Assembly (NCBI RefSeq): GCF_017968885.1
Contig: NZ_CP072913.1
Location: forward strand, 2,030,001 to 2,094,000
Direction of reading: 5' to 3'
DNA length: 64,000 nucleotides
DNA from: Pseudomonas sp. Tri1
Lineage (GTDB): Bacteria > Pseudomonadota > Gammaproteobacteria > Pseudomonadales > Pseudomonadaceae
The notes beneath the pieces are model-generated. The model worked only from the letters and a program-made list of their open reading frames with translations. It made no database searches and was not told the DNA's origin. A program made the position numbers and the translations under genes. This document shows, piece by piece, positions 17,271 through 26,270 of the stretch; position 1 is the first letter of the stretch, and every line of letters begins with the position of its first letter.

Positions 17271-19988
17271 TCACGAGATAGCCGCCAGCGGTTGCGCAGT
17301 GGCGACCAGCAGGCGTTTGATTTCCGGTACGCAGGAGCCGCATTGCGTACCACAGCCCAGTTCCTGTTTGAGCCCCTGCAAGTCCAGGCCACGTTCAATG
17401 CCTGCGCAGATCGCGCGTTGGCTGACGTTCATGCAGTTGCACAGGGTTTTACTGCCGCCAAGCGCAGCGCCGACGTTGCCCGGCGGCGCGCTCAAGGGCG
17501 CCAGCAACCAGCGGCGCAATTGCTCATCGGCACGACCTTCCTGCCACAGGTTCTGCAACCAGTGCCGGGCCAGGGTTTCGCCGGCCAGGCGAATCGCGGT
17601 GATGCGGCCGTTTTCGATGCGCACCCGTTTACCAATGGAGCGCCGCGGATCGTCATAAGCCAGTACCGGCCCCTCGATCAGCCCCAATTGCTCGTCGATC
17701 GCCTGGAGCACTTGTGGTGCGGGGGCAACAGCGCTGGCAGCGCGAATCAGCAGTGCGGGACGCTCTCGGCCGGTCAGGCTGAGGCTGACGTAGGCAAACG
17801 CCTCACACAGCGGCCGTAAAGCCTCCAGGTGCTGTTGAACATCGCCCTCGATCAGGGCGAAAAGTTGCCAGGGCAGGTTCACCGGCTCCAGGCGCACGCC
17901 GCTGTGCTTGAGTTCCGGTTGTTTCGACAACGGATCGAAGGCCGGTTGCGTCAGGGTATTGACCCCACCCTTGAGGAACCGGTCGCCCCAGTGCATGGGC
18001 AGGAACGCCTGGCCAGGGCGCACGCTGTCGTCGCTGTCCACCGCCACGATCACGCTGCCGCGGCGGCTTTTGAGGCTGACCAGGTCGCCTGCTTGCAGAC
18101 GATGTCGGAGCAATTCGTCAGGATGCAGGCTGAGTACGGCTTCGTTCACATGGCCGAACAATTGCGCGGCGGTGCCGGTACGGCTCATGCCGTGCCATTG
18201 GTCACGCAAGCGGCCAGTGTTCAGGGTCAATGGGTAGCGGGCGTCACGCAGTTCCTTGGCGGCCCGATAGGGGTCGGCCACAAACCGGGCACGGCCGCTG
18301 TCGGTCGGGAATATCCCATCCATGTACAGGCGAGCCGTTCCTACCTTGGCACCCTCGGGGAAGGGCCATTGTTGAGGGCCGAGCTGATCGATCAATGCAT
18401 GGCTGATGCCGGACAAGTCCAGGTCGCGGCCACGGGTCAGCTGTTTGTATTCATCGAACAGTTGGGCCGGGGTGTCAAAGGCGAACAGGCTGGGCTGGCC
18501 CGGGCGCAAGCGCTTCTCCAGGCGCTGTGCGAAATCCACGGTGATTGCCCAGTCCGGACGAGCTTCCCCCGGTGCGCCGATGGCCCGACGGACGTGGGAA
18601 ATCCGCCGTTCGGAGTTGGTCACCGAGCCTTCTTTCTCGCCCCAACTGGCCGCCGGCAGTAGCAGGTCGGCAAAGGCAGCGGTCTCGGTGGTCCGGAAGG
18701 CTTCCTGCAACACCACGAACGGACAGGCTTGCAGCGCTTCACGTACCGCCGTCTGGTCTGGCATCGATTGGGCTGGGTTGGTGCAGGCGATCCACAAGGC
18801 CTTGATCTTGCCGCTGCGAACCTGCTCGAACAGCTCGATGGCGCTCAAACCGGTGGTGGCGGGCAGTTGCTCGACGCCCCAGTAGCGGGCGACTTCGGCG
18901 CGATGCTCCGGGTTGGCGGCTTCGCGATGGCCTGGCAGCAGGTTCGACAGGCTGCCGGTTTCCCGTCCGCCCATGGCATTGGGTTGGCCGGTCAGCGAGA
19001 ACGGACCCGCGCCCGGACGACCAATTTGCCCGGTGGCCAAGTGCAGGTTGATCAACGCGCTGTTCTTGGCGCTGCCGGCAGTGGACTGGTTCAAGCCCAT
19101 GCACCACAGCGACAGGAAGCTCGGCGAGGTGCCGACCCATTCGGCGCACTGATGCAGTTGTTCGACGCTGATGCCACACAACTGGGCGACCATGCCCGGG
19201 GTGTAATCGCGTACCAGGTTCTTCAGCTCTGCCAAGTCTTCGGTGTGGGCCTTGATGAAGTCGCGGTCAACCCAGTCTTCCCACAGCAACAGGTGCAAAA
19301 TCCCATGGAACAGGGCGACATCGGTGCCCGGCAGGATCGCCAGGTGCAGGTCCGCCAGATCGCAGGTGTCGGTGCGTCGAGGGTCGATGACGATGATTTT
19401 CATCTGTGGCCGGCGGGATTTGGCTTCCTCGAGACGGCGAAACAGGATCGGATGGGCGTAGGCCATGTTACTGCCGACGATCATCACGCAGTCACTCAGT
19501 TCCAGGTCTTCATAGCTGCAGGGCGGGGCGTCGGCACCGAGGCTGCGCTTGTAGCCCACCACAGCGGAGGACATGCACAGGCGGGAATTGCTGTCGATGT
19601 TGTTGGTGCCCACCAGTGCCCGGGCGAGTTTATTGAAGGCGTAGTAATCCTCGGTCAGCAGTTGGCCGGAGATGTAGAACGCTACGCTGTCTGGGCCGTG
19701 CTCGGCGATAGTCTCGGCGAAGACACTGGCGGCGTGATCCAGGGCGCTGTCCCAGTCTGTGCGCGCTCGGGCCAGGCCTTTGCCCAGGCGCAACTCCGGG
19801 TAGAGGGCGCGTGCGGCGAGGTCGCCGGTCAGGTGCAGGGTCGAGCCCTTGCTGCACAGTTTGCCAAAGTTGGCCGGATGGGCGGGATCGCCACTGACGC
19901 CGAGGATGCGCTCGTCGTCATGTTCGATCAGCACGCCGCAACCGACCCCGCAATAACAGCAGGTCGAGGCCGTGGTCTGGCGGTTCAT
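17271..19988 (-). CDS. nasC: Assimilatory nitrate reductase, catalytic molybdopterin subunit
   Basis: A 905-residue cytoplasmic molybdopterin (bis-MGD) oxidoreductase that reduces nitrate to nitrite. The N-terminal [4Fe-4S] site is C-C-Y-C-G-V-G-C-G-V, with a further Cys in FGKLCSKGS. Central molybdopterin motifs (LCMSSAVVGYKRSLGAD, IVIDPRRTDTCDLADLHLAI) and the C-terminal dinucleotide-binding domain (LNTGRLRDQWHGMSRTG) follow. The last 60 residues form a BFD-like [2Fe-2S] module (CNCMNVSQRAICAGIERG, CGTQCGSCVPEIK), which replaces a separate ferredoxin partner. Its ATG overlaps the nirD stop. Confidence 0.95.
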   Translation of the reverse strand: MNRQTTASTCCYCGVGCGVLIEHDDERILGVSGDPAHPANFGKLCSKGSTLHLTGDLAARALYPELRLGKGLARARTDWDSALDHAASVFAETIAEHGPDSVAFYISGQLLTEDYYAFNKLARALVGTNNIDSNSRLCMSSAVVGYKRSLGADAPPCSYEDLELSDCVMIVGSNMAYAHPILFRRLEEAKSRRPQMKIIVIDPRRTDTCDLADLHLAILPGTDVALFHGILHLLLWEDWVDRDFIKAHTEDLAELKNLVRDYTPGMVAQLCGISVEQLHQCAEWVGTSPSFLSLWCMGLNQSTAGSAKNSALINLHLATGQIGRPGAGPFSLTGQPNAMGGRETGSLSNLLPGHREAANPEHRAEVARYWGVEQLPATTGLSAIELFEQVRSGKIKALWIACTNPAQSMPDQTAVREALQACPFVVLQEAFRTTETAAFADLLLPAASWGEKEGSVTNSERRISHVRRAIGAPGEARPDWAITVDFAQRLEKRLRPGQPSLFAFDTPAQLFDEYKQLTRGRDLDLSGISHALIDQLGPQQWPFPEGAKVGTARLYMDGIFPTDSGRARFVADPYRAAKELRDARYPLTLNTGRLRDQWHGMSRTGTAAQLFGHVNEAVLSLHPDELLRHRLQAGDLVSLKSRRGSVIVAVDSDDSVRPGQAFLPMHWGDRFLKGGVNTLTQPAFDPLSKQPELKHSGVRLEPVNLPWQLFALIEGDVQQHLEALRPLCEAFAYVSLSLTGRERPALLIRAASAVAPAPQVLQAIDEQLGLIEGPVLAYDDPRRSIGKRVRIENGRITAIRLAGETLARHWLQNLWQEGRADEQLRRWLLAPLSAPPGNVGAALGGSKTLCNCMNVSQRAICAGIERGLDLQGLKQELGCGTQCGSCVPEIKRLLVATAQPLAAIS

Positions 19989-20305
19989 CAGCTTGCGTCC
20001 CGTAGGGCCAGTTGCACCCGGCCGTTTTCGACCCTGGCCGAATGATGATGGGCGCAGCCGACATCCGGGGCCTGGGCCTGGCCGCTTTCCAGGTCGATCT
20101 GCCAGTTGTGCAGCGGGCAGGCCACACGCTTGCCGTAGACCAACCCTTGGGACAAAGGACCGCCCTTATGCGGGCAACGGTCATCGAGGGCGAACACTTC
20201 ATCGTCGCTGGTGCGGAAAATCGCGATATCGCCTTTCGGGCCATTGATGATGCGCGAACCGAGGATATTGATTTCTTCCAGCGCGCAGATATCCAGCCAG
20301 TTCAT
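19988..20305 (-). CDS. nirD: Nitrite reductase (NAD(P)H) small subunit
   Basis: A 105-residue Rieske-like protein with the two half-sites CPHKGGPLS and CPLHNWQIDLESG. It joins NirB in cytoplasmic reduction of nitrite to ammonium. It overlaps nirB by four bases (ATGA) and nasC by one, so nirB, nirD and nasC are translationally coupled. Confidence 0.95.
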   Translation of the reverse strand: MNWLDICALEEINILGSRIINGPKGDIAIFRTSDDEVFALDDRCPHKGGPLSQGLVYGKRVACPLHNWQIDLESGQAQAPDVGCAHHHSARVENGRVQLALRDAS

Positions 20306-22755
20306 GCCGACACCTCCAGGTTTTTCACGGGGATGACTTCAAACTCTTTTTTCAGCAGTGGCTGTTCCAGGCGCTGTTTCCATGGATCCTGCTCCAGCGA
20401 CAGGGAAAACTTCAGGCGCTCATGAAGGGCCTTGCGCCGCGCCGGGTCTTCGAGCACGGCTTTCTTGATGTGCTCCATGCCGACCCGCTGCATGTAATGC
20501 ACGGTGCGTTCGAGGTAGAAGGCTTCTTCGCGGTACAGCTGCAGGAAGGCGCCGTTGTATTCGCGCACTTCTTCGGCGGTCTTGAGTTTGACGAAGAACT
20601 CGGCCACTTCGGTCTTGATCCCGCCGTTGCCGCCGATGTACATCTCCCAGCCGGAATCGACGCCGATAATGCCGACGTCCTTGATGCCCGCTTCCGAGCA
20701 GTTGCGTGGGCAACCAGAGACGGCCAGCTTCACCTTGTGCGGCGACCACATGTTGAACAGGTCGTGTTCCAGCTCGATGCCCAGTTGGGTCGAGTTCTGC
20801 GTGCCGAAGCGGCAGAACTCGCTGCCCACGCAGGTTTTCACGGTGCGGATGGACTTGCCATAGGCGTGCCCGGAGGGCATGTCGAGGTCTTTCCAAACGC
20901 CGGGCAGGTCCTGCTTCTTGATCCCCAGCAAGTCGATACGCTGGCCGCCAGTGACCTTGACCATCGGCACGTTGTACTTGTCGGCCACGTCGGCGATGCG
21001 CCGCAGCTCCGACGGATTGGTCACGCCACCCCACATCCGTGGCACGACCGAATAAGTGCCATCTTTCTGGATGTTGGCGTGGGCGCGTTCGTTGATCAGG
21101 CGCGATTGCGGGTCGTCCTGGGCTTCGCCGGGCCAAGTGGAAATCAGGTAGTAGTTCAGCGCCGGGCGGCAGGTGGCGCAGCCGTTGGGGGCGCGCCAGT
21201 TCAGGTAGCTCATGGCGTCAGCGATGGTCAGCAGGTGCTGGTCGCGGATCGCCTGGCGGATCTGGCCGTGGTTGAGGTCGCTGCAGCCGCAGATGGCTTT
21301 TTCGCTTTTCGGCTTGACGTCCGCCGCACCGCCCACGGTGTTGATCAGGATCTGCTCGACCAAGCCGGCGCAGGAGCCGCAGGAGCTGGCGGCCTTGGTG
21401 TGTTTTTTCACGTCGTCGACGCTGAACAGCCCGTGCTCCTGGATCGCCTTGACGATGGTGCCTTTGCACACGCCGTTGCAGCCGCAGACTTCGGCGCTGT
21501 CGGCCATGCTCATGGCTTTGTCCTGGCCCTGGTGTCCTACGTCACCCAAGGCGTTTTCGCCGAACATCAAGTGATCGCGGATCTCGCTGATGCCGTGGTT
21601 CTCACGGATCTGGCGGAAATACCAGCCACCATCTGCCGTATCGCCGTACAGACAGGCGCCCACCAGCACGTCATCCTTGATCACCAGTTTTTTATAGACG
21701 CCGCCAATCGGGTCGGAAAGGGTGATGGTCTCGGTGCCTTCGCCGCCCATGAAGTCCCCGGCGGAAAACAGGTCGATGCCGGTGACTTTGAGCTTGGTCG
21801 AGGTCACCGAGCCCTTGTACGTGGCGAAGCCCAGTTGTGCGAGGTGGTTGGCGCAGACCTTGGCCTGTTCGAACAGCGGGGCCACCAGGCCGTAGGCGGT
21901 GCCACGGTGGTTGGCGCATTCACCGATGGCATAGATGCGCGGATCGTAGGTCTGCATCGTGTCGTTGACCAGGATCCCGCGGTTGCACGGGATGCCGGAT
22001 TTTTCCGCCAGTTCGGTGTTGGGCCGGATACCCGCGGCCATCACCACCAGGTCGGCGGGGATGATGTCACCGTTCTTGAACTGGACCGAGCCGACCCGGC
22101 CGTTGCCAGCGTCGTGCAAGGCTTGGGTTTGTTCGCTGAGGCGGAATTTCAGGCCACGGTTTTCCAGGGCGGTTTGCAGCAGTTGGCCGCTGGTCTTGTC
22201 CAGTTGCCGTTCCAGCAACCATTCGCCCAGGTGCACCACGGTCACGTCCATGCCCCGCAACTTCAGGCCATTGGCGGCTTCCAGGCCGAGCAGGCCGCCG
22301 CCGATCACCACCGCATGCTTGTGGGTCTTGGCGGTGTTGATCATGGCCTGGGTGTCGGCGATGTCGCGGTAGCCGATCACGCCTTCCAGGGTGTTGCCGG
22401 GGATCGGCAGGATAAAGGGCGTGGAACCGGTGGCGATCAGCAGGCGGTCATATTCGGCTTCGCTGCCGTCTTCGGCGATGACCCGGCGCTTGACCCGGTC
22501 GATCTCCACCACCTTGCGGTTGAGCAGTAGCTTGATGTTGTTGTCCAGGTACCAGCTCAGGTCGTTGAGCACGATCTCTTCGAACGTCTGCTCACCGGCC
22601 AGTACCGGTGAGAGCAGGATGCGGTTGTAGTTGGTGTGGGGCTCGGCACCGAACACCGTGATGTCGTACAGCTCGTTACTCAGTTTGAGCAGTTCTTCGA
22701 GGGTTCGAACCCCGGCCATGCCGTTGCCGATCATTACCAGTTTGAGTTTTTTCAT
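20302..22755 (-). CDS. nirB: Nitrite reductase (NAD(P)H) large subunit
   Basis: An 817-residue siroheme enzyme that reduces nitrite to ammonium with NAD(P)H. Domains in order: FAD/NAD pyridine-nucleotide oxidoreductase (MIGNGMAGVRTLEELL, VVIGGGLLGLEAANGLK), two BFD-like [2Fe-2S] modules (CGCNGVCKGTI, CGCSDLNHGQIRQAI), then sulfite/nitrite reductase ferredoxin-like domains. The siroheme/[4Fe-4S] cysteines are in TCVGSEFCRFGTQNS and SGCPRNCSEAGIKD. ATG 22755 is preceded by GCGGAGAA. Upstream in-frame codons are excluded because they run through the leader terminator. Expression is predicted to need RpoN and NasT antitermination. Confidence 0.96.
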   Translation of the reverse strand: MKKLKLVMIGNGMAGVRTLEELLKLSNELYDITVFGAEPHTNYNRILLSPVLAGEQTFEEIVLNDLSWYLDNNIKLLLNRKVVEIDRVKRRVIAEDGSEAEYDRLLIATGSTPFILPIPGNTLEGVIGYRDIADTQAMINTAKTHKHAVVIGGGLLGLEAANGLKLRGMDVTVVHLGEWLLERQLDKTSGQLLQTALENRGLKFRLSEQTQALHDAGNGRVGSVQFKNGDIIPADLVVMAAGIRPNTELAEKSGIPCNRGILVNDTMQTYDPRIYAIGECANHRGTAYGLVAPLFEQAKVCANHLAQLGFATYKGSVTSTKLKVTGIDLFSAGDFMGGEGTETITLSDPIGGVYKKLVIKDDVLVGACLYGDTADGGWYFRQIRENHGISEIRDHLMFGENALGDVGHQGQDKAMSMADSAEVCGCNGVCKGTIVKAIQEHGLFSVDDVKKHTKAASSCGSCAGLVEQILINTVGGAADVKPKSEKAICGCSDLNHGQIRQAIRDQHLLTIADAMSYLNWRAPNGCATCRPALNYYLISTWPGEAQDDPQSRLINERAHANIQKDGTYSVVPRMWGGVTNPSELRRIADVADKYNVPMVKVTGGQRIDLLGIKKQDLPGVWKDLDMPSGHAYGKSIRTVKTCVGSEFCRFGTQNSTQLGIELEHDLFNMWSPHKVKLAVSGCPRNCSEAGIKDVGIIGVDSGWEMYIGGNGGIKTEVAEFFVKLKTAEEVREYNGAFLQLYREEAFYLERTVHYMQRVGMEHIKKAVLEDPARRKALHERLKFSLSLEQDPWKQRLEQPLLKKEFEVIPVKNLEVSA

Positions 22756-22825
22756 CAGGGTTCTCCGCAAGTTCAGGCCCGTTTCATCACGGTGATCGGG
22801 CTGGCTCGGCAATTTTTTCGAAAAC

Positions 22826-22866
22826 AAAAAAAGGCGTCCCGCTAGTTGCCTAGCGAGGACGCCTTT
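22826..22866 (-). terminator. Leader terminator of nirB
   Basis: In minus-strand sense, AAAGGCGTCC and CTAGCG-type arms pair with the CGCTAG...GGACGCCTTTTTTTG side to give a long stem followed by seven T. It lies about 70 bases before the nirB start, inside the transcribed leader. It is therefore an attenuation site and does not mark the end of an upstream gene. Confidence 0.85.
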
Positions 22867-22914
22867 GTCCTGGTCCCGTTCTCTCGGGAAGCACCGCCTT
22901 CATCGTTGGAGGCG
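22857..22914 (-). promoter_or_regulatory. ANTAR-type antitermination hairpins in the nirB leader
   Basis: In transcript order there are three hairpins with six-base loops having A at position 1 and G at position 4. The first (22914-22895) has loop AACGAT on a CGCCT/AGGCG stem with one mismatch near the loop. The second (22889-22874) has TCCCG/CGGGA with loop AGAGAA. The third (22870-22857) has GGAC/GTCC with loop AAAGGC. ANTAR regulators such as NasT bind paired A1/G4 hexaloops. The third hairpin shares bases with the 5' arm of the terminator, so the two structures exclude each other. That is the known logic of nitrate-induced antitermination. Confidence 0.8.
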
Positions 22915-22941
22915 TTGCTTTATGTATGGTGAGAGAGGTTA

Positions 22942-22957
22942 TGCAGTGGTTGTGCCA
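22942..22957 (-). promoter_or_regulatory. RpoN (-24/-12) promoter of nirB
   Basis: Read on the minus strand, TGGCAC-N5-CTGCA has GG and GC at the correct 10-base gap. Transcription would start near 22931, about 17 bases before the first leader hairpin. This predicts control by nitrogen limitation via RpoN and an enhancer-binding protein such as NtrC. Confidence 0.75.
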
Positions 22958-23094
22958 AGTGGCTCTGGGGCGCGGATTTATTGGGGGAGCGGCTGATGGC
23001 ACGCAGGGAAGAGGGATTTATTGCACCGAATCAAAGCGTGTTGCCCGGTAATGGAGCGTGGTAGCCGATAGCTTGGTAGTGGCAGATAGGCCCT

Positions 23095-23170
23095 CATCGC
23101 GAGCAAGCTCGCTCCCACATTGGATCTGTGGTGGCCACAAAACCTGTGGGAGCGAGCTTGCTCGCGATGG
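23095..23170. repeat. Two REP units in tail-to-tail orientation
   Basis: ATCGCGAGCAAGCTCGCTCC and its reverse complement lie about 25 bases apart, in the opposite relative orientation to the other pairs here. They sit after the kinase gene stop, between it and the nirB promoter. The rest of 22958-23094 shows no gene. Confidence 0.8.
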
Positions 23171-23183
23171 GCGCGACTGGATC

Positions 23184-24854
23184 TCAGCCATGAAACACCA
23201 AAAACAGCAGCACGATGTTCACCACCAAAGACGCCAGCGCCAACGTCCGCCAGACCTTCAGCGGTTCTCTTTCCAGCAGCGGCCGGGGCCTTACGCCCAA
23301 GCTGCGGCGTTCGCCCTGTTCCAGCAGCAACAACCATTCCTCGGCGGTTTCAAAGCGCTGCTGCGGATCGGCCTCGACGGCACGTTCCAGGCTTTGCCCG
23401 AGCCATTCGGCCAGGTCTGGCCGATAGCGACTGGCATTGACCGGCACGCCAAAGCGCGGGCGCTGGAATGCTTCGATTTCGCCGTAGGGATAATGCCCTG
23501 TCAGCAGAAAATACAAGGTCACGCCGACGGCATACAAATCCTGTTGCGCGGTCGGCGCGGTGCCACCGAAGGCTTCCGGCGCTATATAGCTGGGTGTGCC
23601 GGGCAGCACGTTGGCCTGGTCTTCGGACAGGCCCGGGCAGTACGCCAGGCCGAAATCCAGCAAACGCAACTCCCCGTCATCGCCCAGGTGCAGGTTTTCC
23701 GGCTTGATGTCGCGGTGGTAGATCTGCCTTCGATGCAGCAGGCCCACCGCCCGCACCAGCCGTTGCGCCAACTCCAACCATTGGGCGAGAGGTAGTGGCC
23801 CGTCCTGGTTGAACAGCTCGGCCAGGGTCATGCCCGAGTATTCGCGCATCACGTAGTACAAATGCTGACGCTGGGGAACGCCATGGACCTCGGGAAACTG
23901 TCGCCCCGCGACCCGTTTGAGAAACCATTCTTCCGACAGCAATGCCTGGCCAGCCCGGGTGTCGTCCCGTAGCTGCCCGGGCAAGGTTTTCAGCAGCCAC
24001 GGCTGGCCCTGACCGTCGTGTACCCGGTAGAGCAATGACTGTTGGCTCTGGCCGAGCAGGCCTTCGATCTGCCAGCCTTCGAACACCTGGCCCGGTTTCA
24101 GCGCCGGCGGCAGGGGCCATTGCTGCAATTGGATCAGTGCATCGCCGATGCTCGCTTCACCCAACGCATCGACTCGCACCAACAGGGCGCTGGCGTTGTC
24201 CTGGCTACCGGCCAGGTGCGCGGCGTTGACCAGTGTCTGCGCCGCGAGGTCGAGGTCCGGCTGGTCGCGAAGGATGCCGGCGATGGCCGTGTCCCCCAGG
24301 ACCGCCCAGACCCCGTCGCTGAGCAGGACGAAGGTTTCGTCGGTGCGCAGTTCGCCGTCGAGAAAGTCCAGGATCAGGTGTTGATCCAGTCCCAGGGCAC
24401 GCTTGAGCACATGTTGCATGCCCTGTTGTTCCCAGACGTGGTCTTCGCTGACCCGTTGCAACTGGTCGGCGTGCCAGCGGTAGACCCGGCAATCACCGAC
24501 ATGCGCGAGGGTGAAGCGCCGACCGCGCAGGACCAGGGCGCTGACGGTGGTGAGCAGCGGCTGCCCGCCGCCGTTGGCCTGCAACCAGCGATTCTGCGCC
24601 AGTAACAAGCGGTCCAGCGCTTGGGCCACGCCCCAGGTCTGTGGCGTGGCGTAGTAGTCCAGGGCCAGGGCCTGCAAGGTCGAACGGGCGGCCAGCCCGC
24701 CATCGGCGCATTGGCTCACGCCGTCGGCGATGGCGAACAGGTATCCCTTGCTGGCGGCCAGGGCCGGGGCCGGGGTGACCAGGCGCAAGGCGTCCTGGTT
24801 CTCTTCCCGTGGGCCGATGGCGCTGGCTTCGGCGAAACTCAGTTGCAGGCTCAT
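23184..24854 (-). CDS. PP2C-type phosphatase / Ser-Thr protein kinase fusion, membrane-anchored
   Basis: A 556-residue fusion. Residues 1-240 form a PP2C-like phosphatase (ENQDALRL, FAIADGVSQCADGG, LAHVGDCRVYRW, LLSDGVW, SQDNASALLVRV), with the metal-binding aspartates present. Residues about 257-520 are an eukaryotic-like kinase with YHRDIKPENLHL (catalytic loop near 380), LLDFGLAYCPG in place of the usual DFG segment, and PSYIAPEA. A single hydrophobic helix ends the protein. The gene begins nine bases after the nasA stop, so it is probably expressed from the nasA promoter. It matches PA1782 of P. aeruginosa in place (from memory). Targets are unknown, and a role in nitrate uptake is only inferred. 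Confidence 0.92.
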   Translation of the reverse strand: MSLQLSFAEASAIGPREENQDALRLVTPAPALAASKGYLFAIADGVSQCADGGLAARSTLQALALDYYATPQTWGVAQALDRLLLAQNRWLQANGGGQPLLTTVSALVLRGRRFTLAHVGDCRVYRWHADQLQRVSEDHVWEQQGMQHVLKRALGLDQHLILDFLDGELRTDETFVLLSDGVWAVLGDTAIAGILRDQPDLDLAAQTLVNAAHLAGSQDNASALLVRVDALGEASIGDALIQLQQWPLPPALKPGQVFEGWQIEGLLGQSQQSLLYRVHDGQGQPWLLKTLPGQLRDDTRAGQALLSEEWFLKRVAGRQFPEVHGVPQRQHLYYVMREYSGMTLAELFNQDGPLPLAQWLELAQRLVRAVGLLHRRQIYHRDIKPENLHLGDDGELRLLDFGLAYCPGLSEDQANVLPGTPSYIAPEAFGGTAPTAQQDLYAVGVTLYFLLTGHYPYGEIEAFQRPRFGVPVNASRYRPDLAEWLGQSLERAVEADPQQRFETAEEWLLLLEQGERRSLGVRPRPLLEREPLKVWRTLALASLVVNIVLLFLVFHG

Positions 24855-24863
24855 GGTTGCAGG

Positions 24864-26075
24864 TTATACCCGAGCAGCGGTGACAGCGGCCGAACCCCAA
24901 GTGGTCCTCCAGCGACGTTTTACACCGTGCAGGCCGAACCAGGCCAGGACACCGAGGCTGGCGAACAACCACAGCGCCAGTTGATAGCTGCCGGTGCTCT
25001 GCTTGATCGCGCCCATGCCCGCCGCGAGGGCGAAGCCACCGATGCCGCCGGCCATGCCGATCAGCCCGGTCATCACGCCGATTTCGCGGCGGAAGCGTTG
25101 TGGCACCAGTTGGAACACCGCGCCGTTGCCTGCACCGAGACCGAGCATGGTGCAGACGAACAGGGCCAGGGCCGCATAGGAACTTGGCAGGTTGAAACCC
25201 ACCGCCGCGATGCAGACTGCCGCTACGGTGTACATGCCGAGCAAGGTGCGGATGCCGCCGAAACGATCGGCCAGGGCGCCGCCTAGTGGCCGCATCAGGC
25301 TGCCACCGAAGACGCAGGCGGCGGTGTAGTAGCCGGCGGTTACCGGGCTCAGGCCATATTGGTCGTTGAAGTAGCCGGGCAGGGCACTGGCCAGGCCGAT
25401 GAAACCGCCAAAGGTCACGCTGTAGAAGAACATGAACCACCAGCTGTCACGGTCGCCCAGGGCCTTGAGGTAGTCGGCCATGGATTTGGCTTTCGGCCGC
25501 TCGGGGGCATTCTTGGCCAGCCAGGCGAAGAGCACCAGGGTCAGCACCAGCGGGATCAGCGCGAAGCCGAACACGTTGGTCCAGCCGAAGGCCACCGCCA
25601 TGACCGGGGCGATCAACGCGGCGAGCACGGTGCCCGAGTTACCAGCACCGGCAATGCCCATGGCCTTGCCCTGATGCTGTGGCGGATACCACTGGGACGC
25701 CAGCGGCAGGGCCACGGCGAACGAAGCACCGGCCACGCCCAGGAACAGGCCCAGCAGCAGGGCTTGTTCATAGCTGTGGATGCCCAGTTTCCAGGCGCAG
25801 AACAGCGCGCTGATCACAATCACCTGGCCCACCATGCCGGCGGTCTTTGGTGAAATCCGATCGGCCAGCAGGCCCATGAACAAGCGCAATACGGCGCCAG
25901 CCAGGATCGGCGTTGCCACCATCAGGCCGCGTTGTTGGGTGGTCAGGTGCAGGTCGGCGGAGATCTGCACCGCCAGTGGGCCGAGCAGGTACCAGACCAT
26001 GAAACTCAGGTCGAAATAGAGGAAGGCCGCGAACAGTGTCGGGGTATGGCCGGATTTCCAGAAGCTTGAATTCAT
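24864..26075 (-). CDS. nasA: Nitrate/nitrite transporter (MFS, NarK/NasA type)
   Basis: A 403-residue major-facilitator protein with about 12 membrane helices. It carries the nitrate signature glycine-rich segment GIAGAGNSGTVLAALIAPVMA and its second counterpart (GLGAGNGAVFQLVPQRF) in the C-terminal half. The MFS loop motif appears as GLLADRISPK. It imports nitrate for assimilation by NasC. ATG 26075 was chosen because the protein begins MNSSFWKSGHTPTLFAAFLY, directly before helix 1, and because an earlier start would read into the leader. Confidence 0.94.
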   Translation of the reverse strand: MNSSFWKSGHTPTLFAAFLYFDLSFMVWYLLGPLAVQISADLHLTTQQRGLMVATPILAGAVLRLFMGLLADRISPKTAGMVGQVIVISALFCAWKLGIHSYEQALLLGLFLGVAGASFAVALPLASQWYPPQHQGKAMGIAGAGNSGTVLAALIAPVMAVAFGWTNVFGFALIPLVLTLVLFAWLAKNAPERPKAKSMADYLKALGDRDSWWFMFFYSVTFGGFIGLASALPGYFNDQYGLSPVTAGYYTAACVFGGSLMRPLGGALADRFGGIRTLLGMYTVAAVCIAAVGFNLPSSYAALALFVCTMLGLGAGNGAVFQLVPQRFRREIGVMTGLIGMAGGIGGFALAAGMGAIKQSTGSYQLALWLFASLGVLAWFGLHGVKRRWRTTWGSAAVTAARV

Positions 26076-26169
26076 CGCGCACCTCAGCTGTAAAAGTCTC
26101 GAGAAATGAGTCAGTGCTTTGAGCAGTGCGCCGTCTGTGGTCGCACCACCGGCCCCGAGGGGCCAAAAC

Positions 26170-26221
26170 AAAAAAACGCCGCAACCCGGATCGCCAGAGA
26201 GGCAAGGAGGGTGTGCGACGT
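26170..26221 (-). terminator. Leader terminator of nasA
   Basis: In minus-strand sense ACGTCGCACACCC pairs with GGGTTGCGGCGT (one bulge, one G-T pair) and is followed by TTTTTTT. An inner TTGCC/GGCGA stem closes the apical part. It is about 95 bases before the nasA start codon. Confidence 0.82.
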
Positions 26222-26256
26222 CTTTGTCGTAGGTGGGGCAACCGCCGTTGGTTACC
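26216..26256 (-). promoter_or_regulatory. ANTAR-type antitermination hairpins in the nasA leader
   Basis: In transcript order, hairpin 1 (26256-26237) is GGTAACC / AACGGC / GGTTGCC, a seven-pair stem. Hairpin 2 (26229-26216) is CGAC / AAAGAC / GTCG. Both hexaloops have A1 and G4, the recognition pattern of ANTAR RNA-binding domains. Hairpin 2 uses bases of the terminator's 5' arm, so forming it would prevent termination. NasT, encoded just upstream, is the obvious binding protein. Confidence 0.85.
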
Positions 26257-26270
26257 TGTGGGTTTGCTTA

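Noticed and set aside
18729..20045. Long open frame antisense to nasC
   Set aside because: Same reason: it overlaps a certain gene over its whole length and lacks any motif.
20422..22530. Long open frame antisense to nirB
   Set aside because: Composition-driven shadow of nirB with low-complexity Val/His/Gln-rich product and no recognisable domain.
22826..22866. Terminator before nirB as the end of an upstream gene
   Set aside because: It lies downstream of the nirB promoter on the same strand and overlaps the ANTAR hairpin, so it is a leader attenuator.
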